Assembly (NCBI GenBank): GCA_028554755.1
Contig: JAPTOF010000005.1
Span: 8,317,501-8,381,500 of the forward strand
From: Cordia subcordata
Taxonomy: Eukaryota; Streptophyta; Magnoliopsida; Boraginales; Cordiaceae
Length of the DNA stretch: 64,000 nt
Reading direction: 5' to 3'
Shown: one piece after another, positions 46,642-56,940 of the stretch
Layout: each line of letters starts with the position of its first letter
How positions within the stretch are numbered: the stretch's first letter is position 1
The notes under the pieces: generated by a model
The model's database searches: none
Told to the model about the DNA's origin: nothing
What the model saw: only the letters and a program-made list of their open reading frames with translations
Position numbers and translations under genes: made by a program

Positions 46642-47282
46642 TGTTAGATTATCTGTATCGTGCTAAATGCTTTCTTACTCTATATTCTTAATATTTTTGT
46701 CAATTGGGCAAATATTGAAAACTAGATGCTTGGAGGGGTCAAGAGGCCGGACAGCGTCTTTAATTACTTAGCTAGCTCTTGGTACACTAATTTGTAAGGT
46801 GTGAAATAACCATAAGTCAAAAACATGATAAATTTATGAACACAAAATTAGATGAAATATGAAAGAAAATTAACCTTTTACTTCCATATACGCATTTGCT
46901 CACATCAGGATTTTGCCTAAGATTCTGACTAACCGATTGCTTTCGCCTAGGATCTTGTTAATTGATTGCTCTTTCTCCCCTTTGTCTCTAAATTTTGTTT
47001 GATGAGAAAAAATATAATATCATGTTCTTTTATATGCAAAGACAAAAATAAAAAAATAAAAAATAAAAAATAAAAATAGTCACTACTTTTCATATATAGG
47101 TCGTGACTTTTAAGAACGGTCATGTCTTTTAGAGATAGGCGAGAGGACCAATCAAAATCTCTAATTTAGTCATAGGCCTATCTATCACAAGCTCAATGAC
47201 TATATCTAATACTTAATTTCACACATATGATATAGGTTTTTATACACCATCTTCTTAAATAATGGAGTCCAATATTCTTATA
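46642..47282 (-). repeat. LTR relic next to a polypurine tract (family L, copy 2)
   Basis: It starts TGTTAGATTATCTGTATCG on the plus strand, matching 18981 onward, and ends at a minus-strand purine tract CCAAGTGGGAGAG (47283-47295). It is the counterpart of 18981-19660. No second LTR was found. Confidence 0.6.
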
Positions 47283-48700
47283 CTCTCCCACTTGGACGAC
47301 ACAATATGTGAAAGAGTTTAACGCCTCTTTCGCCAATTTCGTTTTTATGAAAACAATATTTAACTGAGCCAAAATATTTTCTTCATATAAATATAAAACT
47401 CAAGATGATAAGCCCATAAGAATAATCCTTTTCAAGTGTAACCATTAACATTGAATCATAGCAATCATATACGTCGATTAATTGACATAAAATTTTCTAT
47501 GGTTACAAATGTTAAAAAACTACACTAAGATCAACTCATGTGTATCAATATATAACTTTAGCTTTCCAATAAATTCACAAACACACACATGATCACGTTT
47601 TTAAGATTGCTAAATCTTCATGGTCCATAATGATTTCTAAAGAAACTATCTATCATGATTTATCACGAAATCATAATGACAGTTTATAATTCCAGGATGA
47701 AAATATGAAACCCATTACAAATAGTTAATTTCTAATTTCAGACTTATAGTTGCGAAGTCTAACTAGAAAAATGACACTTTCTAATCAAAGCTTTAAGGAA
47801 TAACCTCTTAGAAATATTGCACCTCCTTAAATCTTGAGTTTTACCCCAGTTAAACAAAATCACAAGAGAGGAGTTTTTCGTTGAGCTTTATATCCAAAGG
47901 CAACCATAAAAGGAAAAAAAAAATAGCAATAACAAAGTAAAACTCAATATTCATGGTTAATGTAATATAATAATTTCCACTAGTCAAAAACGTCAAAAGA
48001 TTCAATAACACAAATTACTACGCACATACGAATAAAATGATTGGAACTTTTTTTATGAGTTTAAGTATATGAAATATACTTAAAACACATGAAAGTTCAA
48101 TACATTCGTTACATACTTTCTTTTGGGTGAGAATGTAAATTGTCTTTGCTTATTCTAGTCATTCACAACCCCAGCGTATTTCGGATGCTTGAAGGCCCTG
48201 CTGGAGTTTCTTTTTTTAATGTCATACACATATGAAGAAGTTTATCACCTTTGATCAAGATTAACTTCTTTTATGCAATTTACTCAACAATCAAGTCACT
48301 CAATTAGGTGTATAATATCTTCCTTTGGAAAGATTATTATATACAAAATTTTTAAAAGACTTGATTACATATCTAAATTAAAATAAAATTTGACTACTTT
48401 GGTAATCAAAATCTTATTTTAACTTTAAAAAAATTTCAAACACGATAAATATTTTTATTCACAAAATAAGCCATGTACTAATTTAATAAATTTCTTTTAA
48501 TCCACGACACGATGAAAGTCACAAAAATATAATTAAATATTCATGGGACTAAAAGTAATAATCGGTACTTATGAAAATATATCATCTTTATCATAACTCA
48601 TAAGAATTAATTCATGAAATTTACTGATAAAGTATTAGCACTTTATTATCGTCCCACTTATATATAAAGACAAAAAACTGTCTTCACATACTATATTGTT
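47283..48700 (-). mobile_element. Family L internal 3' remnant, copy 2
   Basis: The purine tract at the left edge is followed by a region sharing ATTGAATCATAGCAATCATA with the 19.8 kb copy ('ATTGAATCATGGCAGTCATA'). Non-coding, AT-rich. The right limit is uncertain. Confidence 0.45.
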
Positions 48701-48827
48701 AACTATCATGCCATAGTTCAAAAAAAAAAAAAATGCAAACATTTGACATAATTACAACGAGTCACGCATTCTAACCTTCGTGAATCATCACAATTCTTAA
48801 TATGCACCACTTTATTAATTACCATGC

Positions 48828-49488
48828 TGTTGTGGCAAAAACTTGTTGGACCTAAATGCCCTGTGTTGTTGCTGGATTCACCGCACATTCTGCTGGGTCG
48901 CTTGCTCTGCGGCCTGAAGTTGGGGCCCAAGGTCAAAGCCTGTGATGATTTCTATTTTTGTTTGGATTACTCTGTACCTCCTGGTAGGACTTCAACTAGG
49001 AGTCAACTTGATCACTCATATAGATATGTGCGGAAAAGGATCAGTTTCGATACACTCAAAAGAAGATAAGCTTGAAGACTATAAACCTTAGCATGATAAC
49101 ATGCAGATATTTGTTCCATATGGAATTCATCTAGAAGTCAAGTTCTTGCATGCATTAAGGACTTCCCCATCCAAAAAGCTATAAATGCAAGACTCACAAG
49201 AAGAAGAAAGACATGCCCAACACACTTAATATACGTACTAAGCTTGTATACTCAACCTACATTCCTAGCCTACCACATGCCAACCCAGTCTGTATTATAG
49301 TTTACCTTATAACCCAATTCTTAATTTCCTTTGCTTATATAAATCACAATGACACAGACTTGAGCGTCAGAGTGTCTTTAACTGACACCACATTGACCAA
49401 TGTCAAAGACTCACATTATTCTTCTCGCCTTCTGTCTCATAGGTTGCTGGTGCCCTAAATTTGTGGTTGTAGATTTTAGGTTTATACT
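48828..49488 (+). repeat. Probable 5' LTR of the gypsy remnant
   Basis: Sequence just upstream of the primer site at 49490. It holds promoter-like 'TATAAATGC' (about 49180) and 'TATATAAATC' (about 49337). The start TGTTGTGGC at 48828 is only a guess, because no second LTR was found to set the borders. Confidence 0.4.
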
Positions 49489-49489
49489 T

Positions 49490-49506
49490 TGGCACCCACC
49501 GTGGGG
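49490..49506 (+). other. Gypsy primer-binding site
   Basis: TGGCACCCACCGTGGGG, the type of site ('TGGCGCC...GTGGGG') that follows the 5' LTR in many plant Ty3/gypsy elements. It lies about 85 bases before the gag start. Confidence 0.6.
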
Positions 49507-49574
49507 CCCTAGAAACTATCCTATAGCATTAGAAGGCTTCAAATTTTCGATTGAAATACTTGACTTCAAACCTC

Positions 49575-50420
49575 ATGGCCATTGAACCGAGTATCAACCA
49601 AGATCTCCAAACCCAGATGGAAGTTGTAATGGCCAAGCTGTCAAAATATGAGGAAAAGTTCAAGAACCTTGAGGTTGAGAACACATTCATCTGTCAAGAA
49701 ATCTTAAGAGTTACAACAAAGGAACAAGACTCTCTTAGTGATGTCTACATCTCTCGAGAAGGAAAGGTTGGTTATACATAATCAAGTGCTTAAGTTAAGC
49801 CTGTATAGTGTCTTGACTCCACACTATTTCAAACTCTAGCAAGAAAGGTCTTCCTTCCACAAGTTACAGCACTCAACCCTTACCAAGGACTTTTGATGAA
49901 GAAACAAACGCCCGTACGAGCAATCATCATTAACCAAAAATCCTACATGTTAGTAACGATGAAGCAATAGAGAATCATACTGCACCACCTAAAAAATCTA
50001 ACCTTGACATCCTCCAGCAACTTGGTGAGTTAAAGTCCTTGATCCACAATGTTCCTGGAGCACTAGTTACCATCAAGAAAAGCATTGCTAAAAGCTTTAC
50101 AAAGTCACCATTTGTTAACGCTATAGCAATGGTGGAGTTACTAGTTAACTTCACTTTCTCGAATATGAAGCTCTACGATAGAACCACCGACCCAGATGAT
50201 CACATCATCCAATACAAACAGAGGATGTATGCCATTACTATCTGGCAAAACTTGAGGAAGGCGTACATGTGTAAAAAGGTTTGGCTTGAGCCTAGTAGGG
50301 CCAGCTTTACGATGGTATACTAACCTGCCAAGCAATTGCATCAACTCTTTTACCCAATTGTCAGACATGTTTTGTGAGCAATTTGCTAGCCATAAGAAGT
50401 GAACGAGGCAGTCGAATGAC
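49575..50420 (+). pseudogene. Ty3/gypsy Gag, broken
   Basis: It starts MAIEPSINQDLQTQMEVVMA with a coiled-coil-like stretch. After stops and shifts it carries the capsid motif 'LYDRTTDPDDHIIQYKQRM' (in 50039-50323), the usual 'YDGTTDPDDH' gypsy Gag signature, followed by degenerate 'ASFTMVY' and 'FCEQFASHKK'-type sequence. Several stops; inactive. Confidence 0.8.
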
Positions 50421-50989
50421 CTCTGCCCCTGTTTGATTATACAGAGTGAAGGAGGTCTCCTCTAAGACTATGATAGTAGGTTCTACGACAAAGAAGACTC
50501 TACACTATTTGGTAGTCACCATGAATGGTATAAGTCGTACCCATCTACCAGTTGGGGAACTAGCCGGTCGTAGGACAAGAGGCAACCACTAAATAGAAGG
50601 CTTATCCGCATAACAGTCGCTAGAGGGAAGGACAAACGAAAGGCATGAGAGGTCGTCCTACTAAAGTGGTTACATCGAGAACGCGCTATTAGCTGCATCT
50701 CAAAAGGATCAATAATAGATGGAATTACTCTTTCAGCGACAAAAAGACATGTTTGCAAAGCCGTCAACCATGACTCGTGGTCCCAACAACGAAAAAAGCT
50801 GAGACTGCAACACATTATCACCTTCTCTAACTATGTAACAACCCACACAATGAAGCCTAGGTCATCACTCTTTTAGTTGCCAATTACTAGGTCAAACAAA
50901 TACTAGTTCATAGTAATAGCTTTGCTATTATTCTTATGATAGGCAAGCTTAGGAAAATGGGAATAAATGATGCCTGCATCTACCGTTGA

Positions 50990-51350
50990 CCGACCACTCT
51001 TGTAAGGTTTAGTGGAGAACAAGCAAACGCTAAAGGAGAGATTATCTTACCTATTCATGCAGAAGGTATAAGTCTTAACATCAAATTCTTGGTTTTAGAT
51101 TGTCCGTCGCCCCATAACATCATACGTGGAAGACCATAGATACACAAGATGAAGGTCGCCCCATCCATCTGTCATCTAGTGATAAACTTTCCCACAAGGT
51201 GGGGATCAGAGAAATTAGAGGCCAAGGTGCTGAAGCGATTGTCCGGATTGAAGTAAAGTCAACCACATTTCAAGTTGGGCAAATGTTTGAGAAAAAGGAT
51301 AGCCAAGTGTCTCATTATCAACAAGACACCCTTGATGGGAGGAAAAAAAT
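50990..51350 (+). pseudogene. Ty3/gypsy aspartic protease region, broken
   Basis: Conceptual translation gives FSGEQANAKGEIILPI, then 'NIKFLVLDCPSPHNIIRGRP', then 'HKMKVAPSICHLVIKFPT'. This is the C-terminal half of plant gypsy protease (usually 'FLVVDSPSAYNAILGRP'). No RT or integrase follows before 52 kb, so the element is truncated or was a Gag-protease derivative. Confidence 0.75.
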
Positions 51351-52032
51351 GAGCTTATAACAGGAATAACACAATTAAGTAGTCAAGCAATTCAAAGAGC
51401 ATAGAAAAGTTTTCAGAAGTATCAGGTATAGAAGACCTTAGCAACCAACTATACAGGACCTCACACGGTCACCAACATGGTTGGATAAGGGACACATAAG
51501 CTGCATACCAAAGAGTGAGAGGATGTGTGCAGCAATTGAAACTCTATCTAGCATGAGAGATGCTATCTCTATTGATAGTGAGATTATACCTTAGCTGTGA
51601 TAGGCAGTGTATATGACTTCAATTATTGTTTTGAACTCTTAGTGTTAGGCCCATGGGGCGTTTCAATTAGTTATTCTGATAGAATTTTGAATTCAAGTGA
51701 GCCAACAACTTTACTTACCTTATGTTTGGACTTAATAGATGATCTACATAGTTAATTTGTTTCCACAATTATCAAATTATAGTGAAGGTTCAAAAGCCAC
51801 TACCTCGTAAGTAAGCAACATCATGCACAAAGCTTCGCTTACATGCCAGTCTTATCTAACCTATTATACATGAGCTTTTCTCTTATGCAATTGGCTTATT
51901 TAGTCCCCTCGTATTCATGAGCTTTACTTGCTCACAACAAGGCTTTTAAGCCTACGCACATTATATAGCCACTACGTAGTCTTTTGCATATGGAACCCTC
52001 ATATGCCACATTACTTGTACCTAAGGTGTCAA
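51351..52032 (+). other. Degenerate gypsy interior, non-coding
   Basis: No open frame of note. The composition matches the flanking gypsy remnant, leading into the 40-bp array. Confidence 0.4.
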
Positions 52033-52280
52033 CTTGCCTACGTGACACTACCTTTGTCTACATGACACAATTCATGCCTACACGAGATCACTTTTGTCTA
52101 TACGACATAAAACATGCCTACGCAGCGTCACATTTATCTATACGACACAATTCATGCCCACGCAACATCACTTTTGGCTATGCTACGCAGTTCATGCCTA
52201 CGTGGCATCAATTTTGTCTACACGACATAAAACATGCTTACGCAGCACCACATTTGTCTATGCGACACACTTCATGCCCA
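52033..52280 (+). repeat. 40-bp tandem repeat array, six full copies
   Basis: Copies start at 52033, 52073, 52113, 52153, 52193 and 52233, each exactly 40 bp with no indels, followed by a short partial copy. A typical copy begins CATGCCTACGCAGC and ends TATACGACACAATT. Copies 2 and 5, and 3 and 6, are the closest pairs, hinting at a 120-bp higher-order unit. Since 40 is not a multiple of 3, the array reads open in more than one frame without being coding. Confidence 0.92.
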
Positions 52281-52283
52281 TTT

Positions 52284-53313
52284 TAGAAGCACTCCGAAAC
52301 GCCCTCTAATTCACCTTTTTAAGTTCATGCAGCTTGTGAGCCCATTCTGAAGGTTATGAATAACACAAAAAATAAGACTGTATTAAACCTAAAATCGTAT
52401 GATATAATAGTATTTCTTGTGTCCTAACCATACAACTTAATATTCAAAGTCAATTAAGTGAACTCTAACCTGCAACCATGTAACGATTAAAGGTTTATTT
52501 ATTTTACCAATTTCGGGAAGTACATGAGATTCAAAATATCCGTTGTGGTATTAGAGTTTATTAATAAGGCCAGGTATCATAATGTCAGTTGCTTTGAAAG
52601 CAAGCGCTATGGGAGTGGTAAGAAAGCCTTTTTAGATTATCAAATTAAACTTAGTTTCCTACGAAATAGCACCCCTTTCAAGCAGCAGAATCATCTTATT
52701 TTTTTCATTTTCATATTAGGCAATATTAAATGCAAGTTCATAACCCCAAAGGAGGAATATACAAAGCAGCTTCTTCCTTCGTCAACTTTATTTATTTATT
52801 TATTTTTCCCATTCTCATCCTTCATCAACTTGGTCATATATATTACACGAGATTCAAAATATTAATTGTGTCATAGGCTCTGTATAATAATGCTAGATTA
52901 ATGCTTTTAATAATCGTAAATAACTTATTGGAGATGACTGGACACGTCAATATATCAGAAGCCTGTTACCGAGTTTTTTTCCCCTTTTTTTTCAAGTTAG
53001 ATTTCACATTTAATAGTATTTCAAGCCCCATGAAGTCTGTTTTTTCTATTTATACATGACAACTCTAATTAATAAAACTCGAGCACTAAATCGATTAATT
53101 TCGATCACTAATTAATAAAGCCCGAAAATAATAATTCTTCCAAAGCCCCTCAAACCGAAAGTATTCATTGCATTTTGTCCTTTGGGCAACCACGAATAGA
53201 CCAATAAATTGAAATTGTTATCTTCTATTTAATAATATAATTAGTTATACTTTCCAGGTGATCTCTCTTGGCTGTATAAGGCAAAAAAAAAAAAATTATT
53301 GAGTCTACATGTC
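52284..53313. other. Intergenic, no gene seen
   Basis: AT-rich. The plus-strand frame 52524-52865 shows no recognisable domain. Confidence 0.4.
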
Positions 53314-53803
53314 GGATTTTTTTTTAAAATAACACAATTTAAATAATTAATTCAAAAAATAACCTTGTTTTTTGCTGAGTTTCAAAACTAGTACTTTCGG
53401 TTTTTCAATAAACGAAATCGGGTATTCAAAAAACGAAAAAGTGCAAAACACACAACGTATCGTAACGGACGATATTTCGACTTTTGAATAGCCGATTTCG
53501 GCTATTCAATAACCGATCGTTTTGCTATAAATACCCCCCCCCTTTCTTCTTCGTTTTGCCAGGGGAATATGTGCTGCATGATTTTTTGGCTATTCAATAG
53601 CCAAAAATAAAATCGGCTATTCAATAGCCGATTTCGGCTATTCAAAAGCCGAAAACTGGTGGAATTTATTTTGCACGTTTTCATTTTTTGAATACCCGTT
53701 TTCGTTTATTGAATAACCGAAAGTGCTATTTTTGAAATCCAGCTAAAAACAAGGCTATTTTTAAAATTATTTATTTAAATTGTGTTATTTGTAAAAAAAA
53801 TCC
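53314..53803. mobile_element. Foldback element of about 490 bp with a central palindrome cluster
   Basis: Inverted arms: left GGATTTTTTTTTAAAATAAC then 'ACAATTTAAATAATTAATTC'; the right end mirrors it ('GAATTTAAATTGTGTTATTT', then AAAATCC). The centre repeats GGCTATTCAATAGCC-type palindromes several times, and CTTTCGG...TTTTCAATAAACGAAA occurs inverted at both sides. A core-promoter-like GCTATAAATACC followed by a C-run lies at about 53525-53540. No coding capacity. Confidence 0.8.
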
Positions 53804-53904
53804 TCGCATGCCATAGATTTACATTATATCGATCACCGTTGACCAACATAAACCATCAAAAAGAGAAAAAGAAAACACGTTGGTGCACATACCTTAACTA
53901 CAAA

Positions 53905-54165
53905 AATAATTTCGTTTCAAATTTAAAAAATTCATCTCAAAATAGATTTGGGACAAAATTTAAGATAAAAATTTTTCATCTCAAAAACTCTCATCTCAAA
54001 TTTTGAGATGAAAAATTTTTCGTCTCAAATTCGATCTCAAATTTTTATTAAAATTATTTATTAACGTATTAGAAAATTTTGTCTAATTTTTCCGTCTTAA
54101 ATTTGTCTCAATTTGTCATGGACAATTTTCATTTTAATTTTCCATCTCAAATCTACCAATTTTTA
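53905..54165. mobile_element. Family D repeat
   Basis: Same inverted 'CAAATTTTGAGATGAAAAAT' / 'ATTTTTCATCTCAAA' sequence as at 40.6 and 43.1 kb. It ends near AACAGTGTTA. Confidence 0.5.
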
Positions 54166-54351
54166 ACAGTGTTATGTCGGAAGATGTCCCCGAGAATTCT
54201 ATGAAGGGTTAGCACTTGTTTAGTGACATGTAGGAAAGGTTTGGTCTTTGCAATCACATTGTTCTTTATTTGTTATCACCTTACACTAGACAGAAAAAGA
54301 AAGAGGAGGTGGTCTTAAAGCAATGCAAATTTTATTGTGCACCTTTTAGGG

Positions 54352-55140
54352 CCAGTTCGGCAAATTTAGTTATTAGACGTTAATAGTTGTTTGAGTAGCT
54401 GATAGCTGTTGTATTTTAACTGTTAATGGATGGCTGTTTAACTAGTTGATTGAACAAAATATGTTCAGTAAAATTAACTATTTGATTAACTGATGAATGT
54501 AAAATAACGAAAAAAGATATTGATGTCATGTTGTTATTATTATTATTGTTATTATAATAATTGTAATTATTATTACTATTATAGGAATAAGATAATATAT
54601 TTCATAATTAAATATTTATTTTCATAATCATATTTTAATATTAAAGTATAACTAATTTTTTGATAAAACATTTGTATCAATATTACGAAAATTAATTTTA
54701 ATAGATTCAAAATCATTTTGTCAAAAAAAGTACTAATAAAACTTATGCTTTTAGTAATGTTGATTATATAGAAATTGAAATTCATTTTTATGTTATTTAT
54801 TATTTATATTTGTAAAAGAAAAGGTAAAAATATAGAGAGAGATTGGAGAAAGAATAGAAAAATAAAAAAAATTACAAAAAGGGTAGAATTGCCCAAAAAA
54901 AAACATGAAAAACTAAAAGCTACCTGAAATGCTAAAATTCTTAGCTTTTAAGAAACGCTAATTAAAACGCTAAGAGCTACCTAAAAAGCTATTTAAAACG
55001 CTAGTTTACCGAACAGTAATAATTTAGGAAAATAGTGTTTTGACTGGTCAAAACGCTATTTTATTAAGTTATTGCTGTTTGATAAACTAGCGTGGTCAAA
55101 ACGCTAAACGCTACTTGAAAAATTATTGTCGGACACATAC
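54352..55140. mobile_element. Family C MITE, complete copy
   Basis: It starts AGGGCCAGTTCGGCAAATTT and its right end reverse-complements to AAGTATGTGTCCGACAATAA. It is collinear with 44007-44752, including (TTA)n and 'GGAATAAGATAATATATTTC', plus an extra inverted 'CAAAACGCTA' segment near 55035-55110. Confidence 0.7.
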
Positions 55141-56684
55141 TTGATATTATGCACCACTTGGGCATTTTTCTGTTAGAAGAAAATTCACGATCTTATCTCT
55201 TCGTTCTCTCTATCTCTTTTTCTCTTTTCACCTCTTTCCTCAACTCATTCTAGATCTTATCTCTTCCTCTTCGTTCAATCTCCCTTCTCTGTCTCTTTCC
55301 GCTCTTCCTTCACTTGATTCTCTCTTTGTTCTCTCTTCTATCTCTTTCTTTTTTTTTTTTTGGGTTATGTAATGTTTAGAAGCTCCTGTAATATGGAATT
55401 CATTTAATTTGTAAATGAATTCCATAAGGAATTGTATTTGCAAATGAATTCTATTATTTGGATATATAAAATAGTTTTTTAAGTCAATTATATCATTCGT
55501 AAATCCGAATTTTGTTTGAAACATATGTAAAATTAGAATTAATATGTATATTTTACTTAAATAGAATTGCATAAAAAAGGATAGTGATGTATTATGTTAA
55601 TAATTATAGGGCTATTTTTGTCTTTATAAGATCTTTTGTGGATTTGTCATTCGTAGAATTGCAAATTCCATTTCTTGGGCTAGAATTTGAATGTAACTGG
55701 ACTAAATCCAAGATTTGGAAATCTTGGAATTCCAAATGAGATCTTGTGAATTGCATTATTTGAGATATGTTTGCTTCAATTGACAAAGTTAATGAATTGT
55801 GAACACACCATAAAATAGAGCTGAACTGACACACCTCATCTAAAAGTTTAAGATTTAGAGAGGATATTGTTATATTTATTTATTGTGTTAATACCCATGT
55901 TATGAACATCCAATTATCGACTTGTGAATATATATAGCTTTTTCTTTTGTAAAATTTCAGCTTAAAATTTGTGATAATATGATATAAAATTATGAATATG
56001 GAAAATTTCCAAACATACAATATAAGAACTATGAAAAAATAATGCGAGAGGATTGTAAACACTTAAAACTGTGAATATTTATTTGTATAGATATAGTAAT
56101 AAGAGTTGTGAACAAATAATATAAAATTAGTGAATATTTACTTGTGAACATGCAAGTAACAATTATAAACATTTAAAACTTATGAACATAAAGTATAAAA
56201 TATATGAACCAAAAAAGAAAAAACAAAAAAGAACAACCTAACTCAACTGATTGATTAATACTGTGGCCTCCGAAGTAATTCCCCCCCCCCCCCCGCCCCA
56301 AATGATTACCACGCGGTTAAAGAGTACAATGCTCCATGGAGCGCCTGTGGTGCATGGTATTTGCTCCCCTTAAAGCAAAAGTAAAAATACTTTCTATTGT
56401 TGAAGGAGAGTGCTTGTGTTTCAGGAGCTGGTGCATTTAATCTACTTCTACGTAGTTGCCTCAGAGCTGGAGGATTTGCATCTCAAAAATATTGCTGGAT
56501 GTAACATGGACTTGAACTGGCTTGCATCCAAACTGACGATTGGAACTGAAATCTTAACTTGATTGGCCCAATAATACGCGGCCTTAGACGTGGAGAGACC
56601 TTGGGCAGCCATCAAATAACAATTCGGATTGCGCCAGGTGGCAGCGAGTCTTCACCCCCCAACTTTGGTTCGGAGGATAAACTA
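55141..56684. other. Intergenic, CT-rich tract and hairpin
   Basis: A CTCTT-rich tract spans about 55190-55365, followed by a perfect hairpin (55392-55426). The C-run at 56281-56297 is a low-complexity tract. No gene is seen. Confidence 0.5.
55392..55426. repeat. Perfect 15-bp inverted repeat, 5-base loop
   Basis: Arm TATGGAATTCATTTA, loop ATTTG, then the exact reverse complement. A diverged third copy of the arm (AATGAATTC) follows at about 55443. Confidence 0.9.
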
Positions 56685-56940
56685 GACGGACCTCGACCTA
56701 TAGTTCCGACTCCGTGTAAGATCTGCTCACTTCGATTCTTGGGTACTTGACAAAATTCATCTAGAATTACACAAAAAATTCGAATTCACTCGTCACAAAT
56801 AACCTCAACAAGGGGGATCCAAACCTATAGCTCCGACTCCATGAAAAATCCACTTACTAATTCGGGTCTGAGGCACTCGACAAATTTCATCTCGAATCAC
56901 AAACAAAAAATTTGAATCCTCTCAAGACAAATAGTTATGA
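56685..56940 (+). repeat. Direct repeat of about 130 bp, two copies
   Basis: Copy 1 (about 56690-56815) and copy 2 (about 56821-56940) share CTATAG-TCCGACTCC, 'ACTTGACAAAATTCATCT-GAAT' and 'AAAAAATT-GAAT' in order, with moderate divergence. Confidence 0.75.

Noticed and set aside
52033..52280. 40-bp repeats as a CRISPR array
   Set aside because: No unique spacers; the repeats are directly adjacent, and this is plant nuclear DNA.
51984..52309. Repeat protein of about 100 codons
   Set aside because: A 40-bp period is not a multiple of three and the open frames are chance products of the array.
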